The position numbers were made by a program, and so were the translations under genes. Below, in pieces: positions 11,740-22,527 of a stretch of 43,208 nucleotides of DNA; the first letter of the stretch is position 1; each line of letters begins with the position of its first letter. This DNA is from Perkinsus chesapeaki. Its lineage: Eukaryota > Perkinsozoa > Perkinsida > Perkinsidae. Below the pieces are notes generated by a model, which saw only the letters and a program-made list of their open reading frames with translations, ran no database searches and had not been told where the DNA came from. The DNA lies in contig JAAPAO010000283.1 of NCBI GenBank assembly GCA_013115145.1, forward strand, positions 1 through 43,208, in the 5' to 3' direction.

Positions 11740-12008
11740 TTTTGGGCGAGCGCGCTTGGTCCTGCGCTGCAGTACGATGTGCGCGTCACAGGCCTGCTAA
11801 TGTTTTCGACAGAGCTAACCACATACTAGGTTTGAAGCTGAAGCTTATGTATTACAGAATGTCTCTTAGCAATGTGAAAGATTGCCCCGAATCAGCTCCG
11901 GTCCATTGAACTGTAGAAAAGATTCCAAATAGGTCAATTGAGGTGCATTATTTTTAATCATCAGTTATTGTATTAATTCCACTACAGTTCTCTCACTGGC
12001 TTGAACAG

Positions 12009-12544
12009 ATGCTCCAGTTCCCACGAGTCGCTCTCGCCTTTCTCTGGGTAGCTCTTCCAATGATCAGCATTGTGGCTTCCCTCACTGTAGGCGGGATATG
12101 TGAAGGTAGCATCAACCATGCTTTTTCAAGCTTAGTCCATTTCATTTAGTCTCCTCCTGCAGCCCAGCTGGGCTCTTTGTTGGAGTAATCCTAGGCTGGT
12201 GCGGTCTGGCATCTATACTATCACTGGGACCATTTGTCGTGCTTTACAAGCGTCAGAGTATCCTCCGCGATGACCCGGGTATATTATTGGAGGGCTGTGA
12301 TCCTCATAACGTTGTTGTCAAGTACTTTGACACCCTCTCCCGGGGAGAAGTCAACCTATCTGACACTTGTGCGATTTGTCTCGAGAATCTCGATCTTAGT
12401 GTGGCGGTGAGCCGATCTAAAAGATGCGGCCATTGCTACCATCAAGCTTGCATAGAGGACTTGATTCTCTTTTGCGCCCGAAAATCCCCTTGTGGTGTAG
12501 TGGAGGGCACCACTTGTCCACTATGTCGACGCCGTATGATTTAA
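12009..12544 (+). CDS. Membrane-anchored RING-H2 E3 ubiquitin ligase-like protein
   Basis: Two exons are joined by a 44-nt intron (12106-12149). The start opens MLQFPRVALAFLWVALPMIS, a signal peptide or first membrane helix. Exon 2 begins with a second hydrophobic helix (LFVGVILGWCGLASILSLGP), then LYKRQSILRDDPG. The C-terminus is a RING-H2 finger: CAICL, then CGHCYHQACI, then CPLCRRRMI at the stop, with the Cys/His order C-C-C-H-H-C-C-C. The insertion ARKSPCGVVEGTT before the last CPLC pair is longer than usual. This arrangement is typical of small ER, Golgi or endosomal E3 ligases with two membrane helices. The frame chosen across the intron is the only one keeping the second helix. Confidence 0.78.
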
Positions 12545-12868
12545 AGAGCAGCAGCATCAGCAGCTAACCCCCCTTGTTACATTATCTAGCGAGCTCTATG
12601 CTCATATTGTCCGACGCTCACCATCTGGCAGCGCCACCTGAGTAGCTGCTATGGGCGCTTCTAGTATGCAAGCTCCCGAAGTATCATTGCCTTCTGAACT
12701 TTATATCAAGTGTCTCTGGTGCGTATCTTGAGGTTGAGAAGGATTTGTCCACGAACTTTTTATAGTGTAGCCGTAGCACCCCGTAGTCTGCTTGATCGTC
12801 CCCCTTTCCTTGACACCTTTCAATCAGTCTACTGCTGTTGCGTTTAATAATATAATATCTTCACCAGG
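12545..12868 (+). promoter_or_regulatory. Intergenic region upstream of caspase-like gene
   Basis: This gap between two plus-strand genes must contain the 3' end of the RING gene and the promoter of the caspase-like gene. An AT-rich patch (TTTAATAATATAATATC) lies just before the caspase-like start. I see no gene or defined motif. Confidence 0.3.
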
Positions 12869-14111
12869 ATGCTGGTTCGTGTCGCATGCGTAGTGTCTAA
12901 TACTGAGTACGGCAGTGGTGGCTTAAGTAGGCTGCCGAGGAGTAGACGGGCGGGAGAGCAGCTATTGGCCAGATGCAAGAGAGAGGGATATAATGTAATG
13001 CAATCTGGGTGTTGATTAAGACCTGCTCGTGTTCAATAGCGTTTGTACCTTCAAGTTGGGCTCGATTCGTGCCATTCATAGCGGATTAAGCCCTTGTTAG
13101 TTTAGCGCAATAAACTCGGCTAGTTGCCAGCACTGCAGCGGTTTCAGATATGCATGCATCTCGCCGATTTGGTCCGCGAGGATCTTCTTCTCCAATTGAA
13201 GGAGCTGCTTAGAACTCTCCAGCGTGTGGTGGATGGTAGTGACTACTCGGGCATGCAAATCTTGCTGGCATACTGTGGCCATGGCGGAGAGGACGGTATG
13301 GTGGTAATTGGGGGGAAAGGCACCCAACGAATCCGGCTTGGTCGTATCTCTGGGTGTCAGTAGCAGTAGTTCAGTTGAATTGGCGACTGATGCCTATTGG
13401 AAAGTATGTCGACTAAAGAACATGTACTAAAACTACGTTGTGGCTGCAGTGTGCTCCGCTTCTCCGCACAGAGTCAGAGGCTGAGTTTGGATAGCCCCGA
13501 GTGGGTACCGGCATTCTGATTAGGAGTGAAGGCATCGAGTGCATAGGAGAGCCATGATTCTCGAGTTTTCCGAATGAGGATTAGATCGTTCAACTTTTCT
13601 TCAGGTAAGGTGTGTTGATGGCGGTGCAGTCAATTTGGCAATGGACTTCTTGCGGCCACTTCGTCGAGTGCTTGTGGGTTGTAACGTCAATCTGCTGATC
13701 GTATGTGACTGTTGTCGGCCGTACAGCAGGGAATCCAAGGTTGATGCGCGGATGAGGCACCTGAGCCGATCGAGGAGCATGCAGCTCTTGCCAAAACTGA
13801 GAGAAGATACTCGAGAGAAAGATACGTTGGAGGTTGACTTGGGTATACTGCGGCGCGCGAGGATTCTCGAAGAGTGCGAGCCCCAGGATGTCAGGATGGC
13901 CTTCGTCTTCGGCAACAATGCTGGCCTGCAATGCTGGGATGCCATTCTATTGCGAGCTTTCGCACTGCTGCCAGCAAACCGACCGTTTCGGAGGGTGGTA
14001 CGCCGATTGGCCACTGAAGTGGCAAGGCTCTCGGTCTACCATCAGAAACTACGGATAGTGGAAAACCCCACTGATGTACGCAGCGATGGCGTTCTAGACA
14101 TGTGTTGGTGA
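12869..14111 (+). CDS. Caspase-like (peptidase C14 / metacaspase-type) protein
   Basis: Three exons (12869-12994, 13148-13353, 13610-14111) join in frame to about 277 residues. The N-terminus RVACVVSNTEYGSGGLSRLP, with REGYN at its end, matches the first strand and helix of the caspase fold. Exon 2 holds ILLAYCGHGGEDGMVVIGG, with the catalytic His in the GHG motif. Exon 3 holds VDGGAVNLAMDFLRPLRRVL, then LLIVCDCCRPYSRES, with the catalytic Cys as the second C after Asp (compare D-x-C in metacaspases and QACRG in caspases). The domain is followed by AFVFGNNAGLQCWDAILLRA and a helical end. There is no prodomain and no second linker region, so it is a lone p20/p10-like unit. The intron choices rest on domain continuity. 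Confidence 0.72.
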
Positions 14112-14420
14112 GGCGGCTTGTAGCACGTCGAGGAGAGTGGTTCAATCGACAGAGGGATTGTGTCGACGGGGACAGCATGGGGAGTATGTCGATTCCTTTT
14201 TCGCCCAACGACGAGGAGCATCAGCGACACCGCTCACACGATGTGTATGCGATAACTTTCCCGAGAATGCCATCGCCAGGGTGTGCAACGTCGCTACTAC
14301 GAAGAGCCGAGCATCACAATTTTTGCCAGTTAGGCTTTCATGCTGTTATTGCTGTTGTCTTTAGTCGTTGTTGTGTTGCAGTGGTTTCATGGAGAGGTTC
14401 AGTTTTATTAGTATCGATTG

Positions 14421-17400
14421 ATGCCTGCAGCTCCAGAGCCAGCCGAGGCCGACCAAGGCGAGATTCGTCTCTGGGCGCCTTTCTATCTTATCAACTATGC
14501 TATATTCGCCGTCATTTGCGCACTGCATTTGACGGTGTATTTCCGAAGTCGAGGGAAGTCTGGTACAGATGGTAAGGAGGGGCCTTCCCACCCCCTGGCG
14601 AGCTTGTCTCAGGGCATCTGGTGGACCTTCCTACTGAGGGAGTAACCCAGCGAGGGTACCGTAGAGATTATTTTGGTAGCGCGGTGAAGTGGCTGGGAAT
14701 ACTGTGGCTGCTGTGGATTGAGGTGGCACTCTTAACGCTTGTCATTGGACAGTAGGTTGGGATCGTAGTCGGTGGATGGAAAAGGTCGTTTTAGATACAA
14801 TGGCAGTTGGCCATTTTACTCGGTGGATTTCGAGCCAACCTGGAATAGCTTTACTAGAGGATTCTTGGCGGCTTGGGTAAGCCATTCCGCTCGGGAATTT
14901 GAGCTAATGGACTAATGGTATTATTCATATTAATAGCAAATAGTTTATTATTACCATTTGCTATCAATTTGGTTATTTAGTTGCAATAACCATTGTGTAC
15001 TGTCACGTGACAGCTGTTATTAGTATTATAAACAAGTAAAAGGTAGACAATCATTTCAAAGGTTATCTTTATACGCTAGTCTTTAGTGCTGGATCCACAT
15101 GGGTGCTATTTGCTGCTAGTTATCAGTGCTGCGGTTGATAGGTTACCAGTACGACAGTGTTGATGCTTTTGAAGAGGTTCAGTAACTTCTTCAACACCCT
15201 CTACCTCCTTCCCTCCGAGCTCCTTCTATCAGAGTAGTAATCGGTCTCCCCCTCCGTGATGTAGAACATGTCTCCCTCAGTTATGTGATGATGTCATCGA
15301 TGTGTGTTGATGAGTGTGGTGGGGTAAATAGGCATTCGGAGTTGTGTCCGGTTGAGGTAATATTAAGCTGGACGCAATTGAGTCGTTTGCGTATTTAAGG
15401 CTGCTTGGGGATATATAATATCATCACCAATGCAGAGGACATTAGAACTAGTTTTTATTGAATCAATATAATAACTGGATTTCCTATCGGCGTCGGCGGC
15501 GCGTAACATGTTTCATAAGGGTTGTATCCATGCATCAAATGCTACGGCTACACCATTCTCACCCTTAGGAAAGATCCTTGAAATTCAAACTAGCTTGCGC
15601 TGGTCGTTCGTATATTATGTCTGGTCATTGGCGGTTGAGCTGTGTAAAATGTGTAAGCTATGTAAGACCGTAAGATATATTGGTCTCGTATCTTCATGTC
15701 GGCTGCAAGCTTAAGTCGGAGTGAAGATACGTTATTCGGGTGTATGAATGTTGTCTGGTGATATTCATTGACCATCTAGATTTAGACGGCATTATTTTTC
15801 GGGAGTGTTGCAATGGCAGGGTTAAGTGACGGACCTCGTGCTCTTTCAGACTGCAATCGGCGCCTCTCGTTGGGTCACATTTCAACTTCGCCGCTACAGT
15901 TGGAGAAGTGCTAGAGACGTCGGGCCACCGGCATTCGAAGCAGCCACTATATACGATCCACGCGGGCCGACCGCTAGAGAGGTGAGGGCGCAGGTTCGAA
16001 TCCCGGCTGGGGTATTTTTGGGTATAGATACACTCCTCAGTGGCGGGTCACGATGCCATTACAGCGCTGAACATGCTGAAGGAGCATGGCAAGAACGAGA
16101 TAGTTATTCCAGTGCCGTCGTTTGTCAGGGCCGCGGTGAGGTGTAGTGGGAAGCGATAAGGTTGGAGCCTTCTTTGTTTAGGGTATAGAATACTTCAACT
16201 ATTTTTATATATATCAGCTGTGTGCTGTATGGCTCACGGTCTACTGGGATTATGTTACCTACGGCCTCCTTTTGGCGGTACTAGCAATAAGCAGCGGTCT
16301 TGTGAAGGTAATTATCCTTTGTGGTCTAATGGTAGAGCAGCTTGCTTCATTTCCGATGGTTGTGGGTTCGAATCTCGTTGACTGTTATTACCATGCAGGT
16401 GTATACGGAACGAAGGCAGCGTTTTGAGCTCCGCAACATGGCGAGGGTGAGCGGCACTGTGTGGGTGAAGCGCGACAGAATATGGATGAGAACAACCAGC
16501 GACCTAGTCGTCCAAGGGGTGCGTGATCCTAATTTTCGATCCTTCGTGAAACGCTTCGCTCCGCTTTTTCAGGATCTGATTGCTCTCATGAACGATGATG
16601 ATACCAGGGAGAGTGCTGGGCTGTTGGCTGTAGATGCGATGGTTGTCCGAGGAAATGCAGTAGTCGACGAGAGCCTGCTCACTGGGGAGACCATGCCAAT
16701 ACAGAAATTCAACGTACGGTGGGGTCTTTACCATATCGCTTAGTCGAGGAAGTATGAGGGGAAATAAATTCATGACATATTTCGGCGGGGTTGCTGAGGT
16801 GAGATATTTCCGGACAAAAAAATGATTACACTTTCCGATAGAGACAAGTACGAGGATTAGATTATTACATTGTAATGCTTGTACTCAGTCAGTTGGTGTT
16901 TATTACCACTGGCAGATTCGTTGAGTGACTTCAGGTTCCTGGTCCATCTGCTGATCCTGATTCGGCGGATATGCCCAGAAGCAAAGACACGGAGAATAAG
17001 AAGCACTACGTCTTTGCTGGCACGAAGCTGTTGTCTGCCACGGGTGCTCCTAAAGAGGACCTTCCCACCGACTCCTCGGGGACGGGTAAGAAGCTGCCAT
17101 TCAAATGAGTTGTATCTTTTGTACAGGCTGTCTGTTGGTCGTCACCCACACTTCAGCAGAGACCCTTCGGGGCAGTCTACTCCGGACGTTGCTATTTGGA
17201 GCACCTCTGAAACTTGCCTGGGCGAGCGAGATTCGTATCGTGCTCTGCATACTTATAGCCTTTGGTCTGGTGGAGTTCTTCATCCTCAACGCTCAATACT
17301 CATTCAGCCTTGGCAGTATCCTTACAGCATGCTTCTCTATAGTGGGCATGATCAACCCACTCCTTAGCATAGCGGTAGGGAACATTCCGTGAACTTGCTG

Positions 17401-20400
17401 GGAAAGGCAGATCATCTCTGGCAGATACTTGGGGGGCAGTTGGCAGCTGCATCGCGATTGCGGGCAGATAAGTCTAAGCGCACCTTCCGACTGATCGGGC
17501 GGAGTGCGAAGGAGAGAGGTGTGGCTGGCTCTGGGGCGCGCTGGAAATCTCCTCCTATTGCGGAGTATTCATCGTGTATTCTGCTGGCTACTGTCTATGC
17601 ACATCACACTGGGGTTACTATCGTATTGCCTATGGCAAAGCCCTTGCATTTTGAGACGGACTATTAAGGAGATCATTAATTACATAGATAGAGATAGAGA
17701 GGCAGCAGCGTCTTCATGAGTTATAACTTATCACTATTGATGGCGCGGGGAAAGAGAGACAGTGTGACCGTGACGCGCTGCTGTCTGCCGGAAGTGTTTC
17801 AGTAGAAGTTATATTCTGGGATTTAGTGGCGATCCCAGTCTCAAGACATGGGATGCGATAGCTGCAGACTTTCTCCCTTTCACTTGGCAACAGAAACTAG
17901 TGGCTGTTTGTGCTGGGCACGTTACTGAGAACATCTGGAGACCCCCGGAACTTCGGGAGCGGAGTCGCTTAGCGAAGCTCCTAAGCTTTCCCTTTCCCCT
18001 ATTCAGACGCCCAAGCGGCCTTTACCAACTGCGATCACGATGGTGACATCGGCGGTAATCTCCGAGTCTACTGTAGAGATGTTGAACGGCTCACTCTAAC
18101 CGGTAGACTGGGGGCGCCTCTGCCGCCGCCCTACATGAATGCTGCTGTTGTTCCTGCTGCTTTGGTGCAGGTCGACTCACCCAGATGTGTTTTGACAAGA
18201 CTGGCACCCTTACGAAGACCGGACTTGACTTCGTTGGTATAGTCAGAATGGATCCACACAAGTCGGCTACGATGGCTGGGCATTTTCATGGACGCTCTTT
18301 CCAGGCCGACAGCACCGCCCAAGCTGCTGTCCTTCACAAGCGGCCCTCCGTCCAATGGTGTTGGCGGCCTTCTTGGGCCGGCCTTGGCTCTGGCGCATAC
18401 CGTCAGCATCGTGGGCAAGAATCAGCGTGTCGGGCATCAAGTAGAGGAGGATAGGCGTTGGTGTGCGATTGTTAGTGGTAGGTGGAGTTGCGGATGGTGG
18501 AGGCAGCCGCGTCTCTGGGGTGGCGATATGATAGGGGAATGAGCAGAGGGGAGGACCCTATTGGTGAGACGATCGTGGCGAAAGTTGGTATGGATGTTTG
18601 GGCAGATGAGGGCAAATGGGAAGTATTGAAACAGCACACGTTTGACCATCACAGCATGACAATGAGCGTGGTGGCTAGGAACATTACGACCGGAAAGACA
18701 TACGTCTTCTGTAAAGGCTCCCATGAGGCTGTGATGGCAAGGTAGGTCACCTGTAGCGGTGTACTATTAACTGGTCATTATTTGCCATGCTAGAATGCTC
18801 TGACCCAGTATCTTTCTGGATTTCTTCAGTTGAGCCGCTAGATTCTCACCGTTCTACACTCCGCTCTCGGGTCTGGAAATCTGACCGAATTTCTTTAAAT
18901 CTGGTTGTGAGCTCACATGTGTAGATGACCATTTGTATTTATACCAAGTGCAGACTGCACTAGTGCTTCCGTTGTAGCTCCCAACAAGCCATTCCCATGG
19001 GGAACGCCGTGGTGGTACTTCCAGGTGCACCCTCCACGGTGGCGAGGAGGGCGGTGGTTCCGATGCCCGTGACATATTCGAAGGTCTTGTCGTATCGGCA
19101 GCGGAGCGGTACGCCAGTGAGGGCTGCTACGTCTTGGCGATAGCGGCTAAGGAGCTGACTAGGGAGATGGAAAGTGAGAAAATAACGTGAAGCGTTCGAA
19201 GTGTACGCATGCGCATGGTCAGCCCGCCTGCCGAGGCACGAGGTGGAGTCCGGCATGTCCCTCTTGGGCCTGCTACTCTTCCGTAACGAGCTCAAACCTG
19301 ACTCTAGTCGCCATATCGACTGTCTGAGGGCCGGTGGTGTCGACAGCGTGATGATCACTGGAGACTCGGTGCTCACCGGGGCTACAGTGGCGAGGAAAGT
19401 TGGTATCATTCCTCGTGGACATAGGTATGGTCGTGCCTTATCTGGAAAGATTGCAGGTGTTTGCTCAGAGTCGTCATCGGTGGCGCCTCCAGCGAGGGTC
19501 CAGAGATTGAATGGCGGGACTTGGATTCCCACGACGTCGTGCCCGAGTCTGTTGTATGCGGGCCGGGATGTCGTCCGACGTCCCTCTGCGTTACTGGAGC
19601 CTGTTTTGCGGCACTGTTGCGATCGGATAAGCTGGTCCCTTTGATGGGGTGCCGAGGGGAGTGCGAGAACAGCACGCTGCCTGCGGGCGTGCGAAGGTGG
19701 GAGCTGCCGCTGGGGAGGGGAGTGTTAGTGTTGATCAGGCCTGGTCTGGTGGATTGTGGTTGCAGTCGTATAAGAGTATTTGGTAGAATGACACCACATC
19801 AGAAGGTTGCTGTTATAACATCATATTCTCGCGCGCCACTTAATTTAATAACAGGAATGTGTGGTGATGGTGGTAATGATAGTGGAGCACTTAGAGCAGC
19901 AGCTGCTGGTAAGTTTTATTATCTTTATTATTTTTAATTATTTATTTTAGGTTTGGCATTGAGTGGTAGAGTCGAGGCCAGTGTAGCAGCACCATTTAGT
20001 ACAGATAGTCCCAGCATTGGCTCATTAGTTTTATTATTAAGAGAAGGTATCAAATAATTCATCATCACTTTAATTATATATTTCAGCTCGGGCATCAATG
20101 TGTACATCCTTTGCCTCATACCGCTTCCTCGTTGTCCGTGGGATTCTCGGAGCCATGGGCAAGGTGAGCTCAGTCATCGGCAGTCTTCTGTTATTGGCCG
20201 GCCTACTTGTAATTATTTGTTAAGGCTTTTTTCTATTATTAATTATAATATATTGATTACTTTTGTATAACGCTACTGTACTACTTCCAAGCATCATAAT
20301 ATATTATAATAATGAGCAGAATCATAGTACTTGTCGAGGACAAGATGTTCGGTATTTTGGCTTATTGCTCTCGGTTTTGGCTGGTGCAGTGACTACATCT

Positions 20401-22246
20401 ACTAGTATAGTATAGCGGTAGCCACCAATAATTAGTCATTATATCCATTCTTATAATGACGGAAGGGCCCCCTGTTATCACTTCGTATCAGATAATCCTG
20501 CTGTCTATGGTCGGTGCCTACTTGGCCCCTCTTGGTTACCTATTTCAAGATCTCATCATGACGCCATTGCTTCTCTGGGCTATATCTATGGTAAGGCACC
20601 AGAGCCTCGCGTCAGTGTGATTGTATCATCTAGGCTCGACCGGCAAGGACGCTGGCAGAAGTGGCGCCAGAAGGCAGCCTCCTTGGGCCAGCCATGATCA
20701 CCGCATCAGTCTTCACTGTGAGTTCTAGGCGCTTTTAGGCTGAACATAAGGCAGTCCTCGGCGCAATAAATATTCCGTGGAGTCAGAATTAAGCGAAACG
20801 GCCAATCGTCATCAATAATCGCTGAATACTCATGCGTCAGTTTGGAGTGTTTTGAGTAGTCCGCCGCTGCCAAATCGGTCACCAATGAGCATAACAGCAT
20901 TTCTGTGTCTATATGATATCTACCGATCATGGCGTCTTGTATCTAATGTTATCGTGAGTCATCTCGAGCCTAGAGTGGAGTGCTCTGTCTTATCCTTGGC
21001 ACATGTCGGGTTTCAGGTTCTCATTTTAACATTCTTCCTCCTGGTAGCTCTCGGTATACTTTATCTTAATGACGGCGAGACATGGTTTGTAGGTCCAGTC
21101 AACCGGGCTTCGCTTCCACACGTTCACTTTGCTAGGGGCGCTTCATCGATGAGAATAGCGACATCCACGAGTGGCAGAAACGTTCCGACAATTTCGAGGC
21201 AGCCCTGACATGGGTGTGGATGTCATGGGCCACAGTCGACACAGCGGTGTGCTACTCCTATGGCCACGTCCACCGCCGAGCAGTGTAGGCGTCGTTGAAG
21301 TTTATCGGACGAGATGTTGTATAGGTACCGTAATTTGGCATTGGTGACATCTGTAGTGGCGCTTGGAGTGCCAATATTAGTACTCCTTTTGAATGGCAGC
21401 TGCTCATACAACTGCGCCTTCAAGGTAAGGCGCCTTCCAGTTGGGGCTCCTTGAGACCATGTTGCGAGATCCTCCGATGGTGGACCCTAGAATGTGGGTA
21501 ATTCGCATATTGCAGGTGCCTCTTTGGTAGCCTTCACGCCACGAGCTGTGTGTATTGGCAGACTCGGCAAATAGCTTTGACTCCATTCGGGGATTATGAA
21601 TAGGTTCCGTTCTGATCGGTGACGTATTCAGGTCAACTGCCACGAGGACGACTATTTTCCCCTTAAGGACAGTTGGTTCAACTATTTCCTCTTCAGCTAC
21701 GAGGAGATCGGCGGCACTGAGTGGTAGGGCCCATCACCGTCCCTAGCGGCAGCACACAAAACTCTGTCCCCTATGGCAGGTACAACAGTGTTCCGTCGAA
21801 TGTGCTCCCCGTTGGGCTACGATGGGGTTTCTTCGCCCTTTTCACGGGCATGACCATCTTCCATCATCTTTCCTATAAAATCATAACACTCGGTCCATGC
21901 GTCCAGAAGGTCCTCCCCAGTTGGGGATGGGGCGCTCGTGACGGTATGACTTGCCGGCGGATTTTCCATCCCGAAAATGCTTCTTCCAGCCTCGGCCGGC
22001 GTCGTCAGTGGCGGCGGTCGCTCGTTCCAGTTGCCGAAGCTTCGGGTTCTGGGAAAGAAATTAAAGAGGAAATTCCGGAGGAGCGGTATGGCTGTAGGCC
22101 TATCAGTGTCGATCATTTCGAGCTCAGGTGGCGGCAAGTCGAAAACATCTCGTCGGGATTCCATCGCTTCGCTTGCCACCGATGCCGACTTCACCGGAAT
22201 GGACTTCGCCGAGGATCGCTTCAGTGATATCCAGCACGTTGCGTAG
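14421..22246 (+). CDS. P5-type (ATP13A/P5B-like) cation-transporting ATPase, copy A
   Basis: This is a many-exon P-type ATPase. It opens MPAAPEPAEADQGEIRLWAP and a membrane helix, then GYRRDYFGSAVKWLG and WPFYSVDF as in P5 N-terminal regions. Landmarks in order: actuator loop LTGET (about 16678-16692, in place of TGES), membrane helix with GMINPLLSIA (17345-17374) where P5 pumps have PPxLP, phosphorylation motif DKTGTLT (18194-18214), TKTGLDF as in P5B, nucleotide-domain FDHHSMTMSV and KGSHE (about 18713-18727), MITGDS (about 19350), hinge GDGGND (19863-19880), RVEASVAAPFS, then C-terminal helices. The last intron (21944-21989) leads to a basic, Ser-rich tail ending at 22246. P5B pumps export polyamines from lysosomes and P5A pumps remove misinserted helices from the ER; DKTG context favours P5B. 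Copy B lies 281 bp downstream. Middle exons near 15500-15830 and 17400-18030 are uncertain. Confidence 0.8.
14914..15013. repeat. Cluster of inverted repeats in a long AT-rich intron
   Basis: Within the roughly 980-nt intron of ATPase copy A lie consecutive inverted repeats. ATAGCAAAT (14933-14941) pairs with ATTTGCTAT (14956-14964). CAATTTGGTTATT (14965-14977) pairs imperfectly with AATAACCATTG (14985-14995). A 14-bp perfect palindrome, CTGTCACGTGACAG, occupies 15000-15013. The sequence is much richer in A+T than the exons. It resembles a small foldback element, but no target duplication was identified. Confidence 0.55.
15982..16027 (+). repeat. 46-nt intron made of a tRNA 3' half
   Basis: The intron starts GTGAGGGC and ends GGGTATAG. 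Between lie a B-box-like T-arm GGTTCGAATCC, an acceptor-like strand, an A at the discriminator position and TTTTT. Removal is phase 0 and gives GPTARE joined to IHSSVAG, which leads in frame to LNMLKEHGKNEIVIP. The equivalent place in copy B is read through without an intron (GPTSKEVTAAAGG). The tRNA portion matches the copy B intron at 28792-28842 at 28 of 36 positions by eye. Confidence 0.65.
16308..16398 (+). repeat. Enlarged intron carrying a tRNA-like unit with A and B boxes
   Basis: This 91-nt intron contains TGGTCTAATGG (16322-16332), which fits the Pol III A-box consensus, and GGTTCGAATCT (16365-16375), one base from the B-box consensus. The flanking acceptor strands do not pair and the anticodon stem is poor, so it is a tRNA-derived relic and not a callable tRNA gene. 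The homologous intron of copy B (24378-24421) is 44 nt and has no such sequence. Confidence 0.6.
19730..20129 (+). repeat. 400-bp block identical to 27771-28170
   Basis: Compared by eye, this block matches copy B without a difference at an offset of 8041. It begins inside an intron, covers the exon with the ATPase hinge motif (19766-19908), the next intron, the exon with RVEASVAAPFS, a third intron, and ends inside the following exon, where 20130 is the first mismatch. Flanking exons of the two genes are clearly diverged. In the hinge exon only 6 of 47 codons end in G or C. Confidence 0.9.
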
Positions 22247-22527
22247 GCAGCCCCGACTAGACCATCAATTTGGCCAAGTTCATTTCAGGTTCCAAGACGA
22301 AATATCTGCTAGTCCTGACGACATTGGCGAGCCGGTGATTCTTGGTCGCAGCCGAGGCAGCGGTAACGCACTTTAATTACCTTATTAACTCGTCCGCACC
22401 GGTCATGATTAACTTCTTCCCCTGCTCTGTTGGGCGGAGGCCTATATTTAAGCTTTTTCCGTTTGTAGTGGTTGTGTTAATTTTGAGCAGCATCTAGCGT
22501 CGTTGCAGCTCCCTAACATATTTTACC
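22247..22527 (+). promoter_or_regulatory. Short spacer between tandem ATPase genes
   Basis: The 281-bp spacer must carry the 3' end of copy A and the start region of copy B. Poly-T and pyrimidine-rich runs precede the copy B start, ACCATGGCG at 22525-22533, a good eukaryotic start context. No other motif is claimed. Confidence 0.35.

Noticed and set aside
13590-14014. Minus-strand frames opposite the caspase-like exon
   Set aside because: The plus strand carries the catalytic CDCC motif and joins in frame to the GHGG exon; the minus frames resemble nothing.
15826-16146. Unspliced reading through the tRNA-like intron of copy A
   Set aside because: The unspliced frame loses the GKNEI(V/D)xPV segment shared with copy B, while removing 15982-16027 restores it.
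16315-16385. Possible functional tRNA gene in the intron of ATPase copy A
   Set aside because: A and B boxes are present, but the two acceptor strands pair at only a few positions and the anticodon stem does not form, so it is called a tRNA-like relic.
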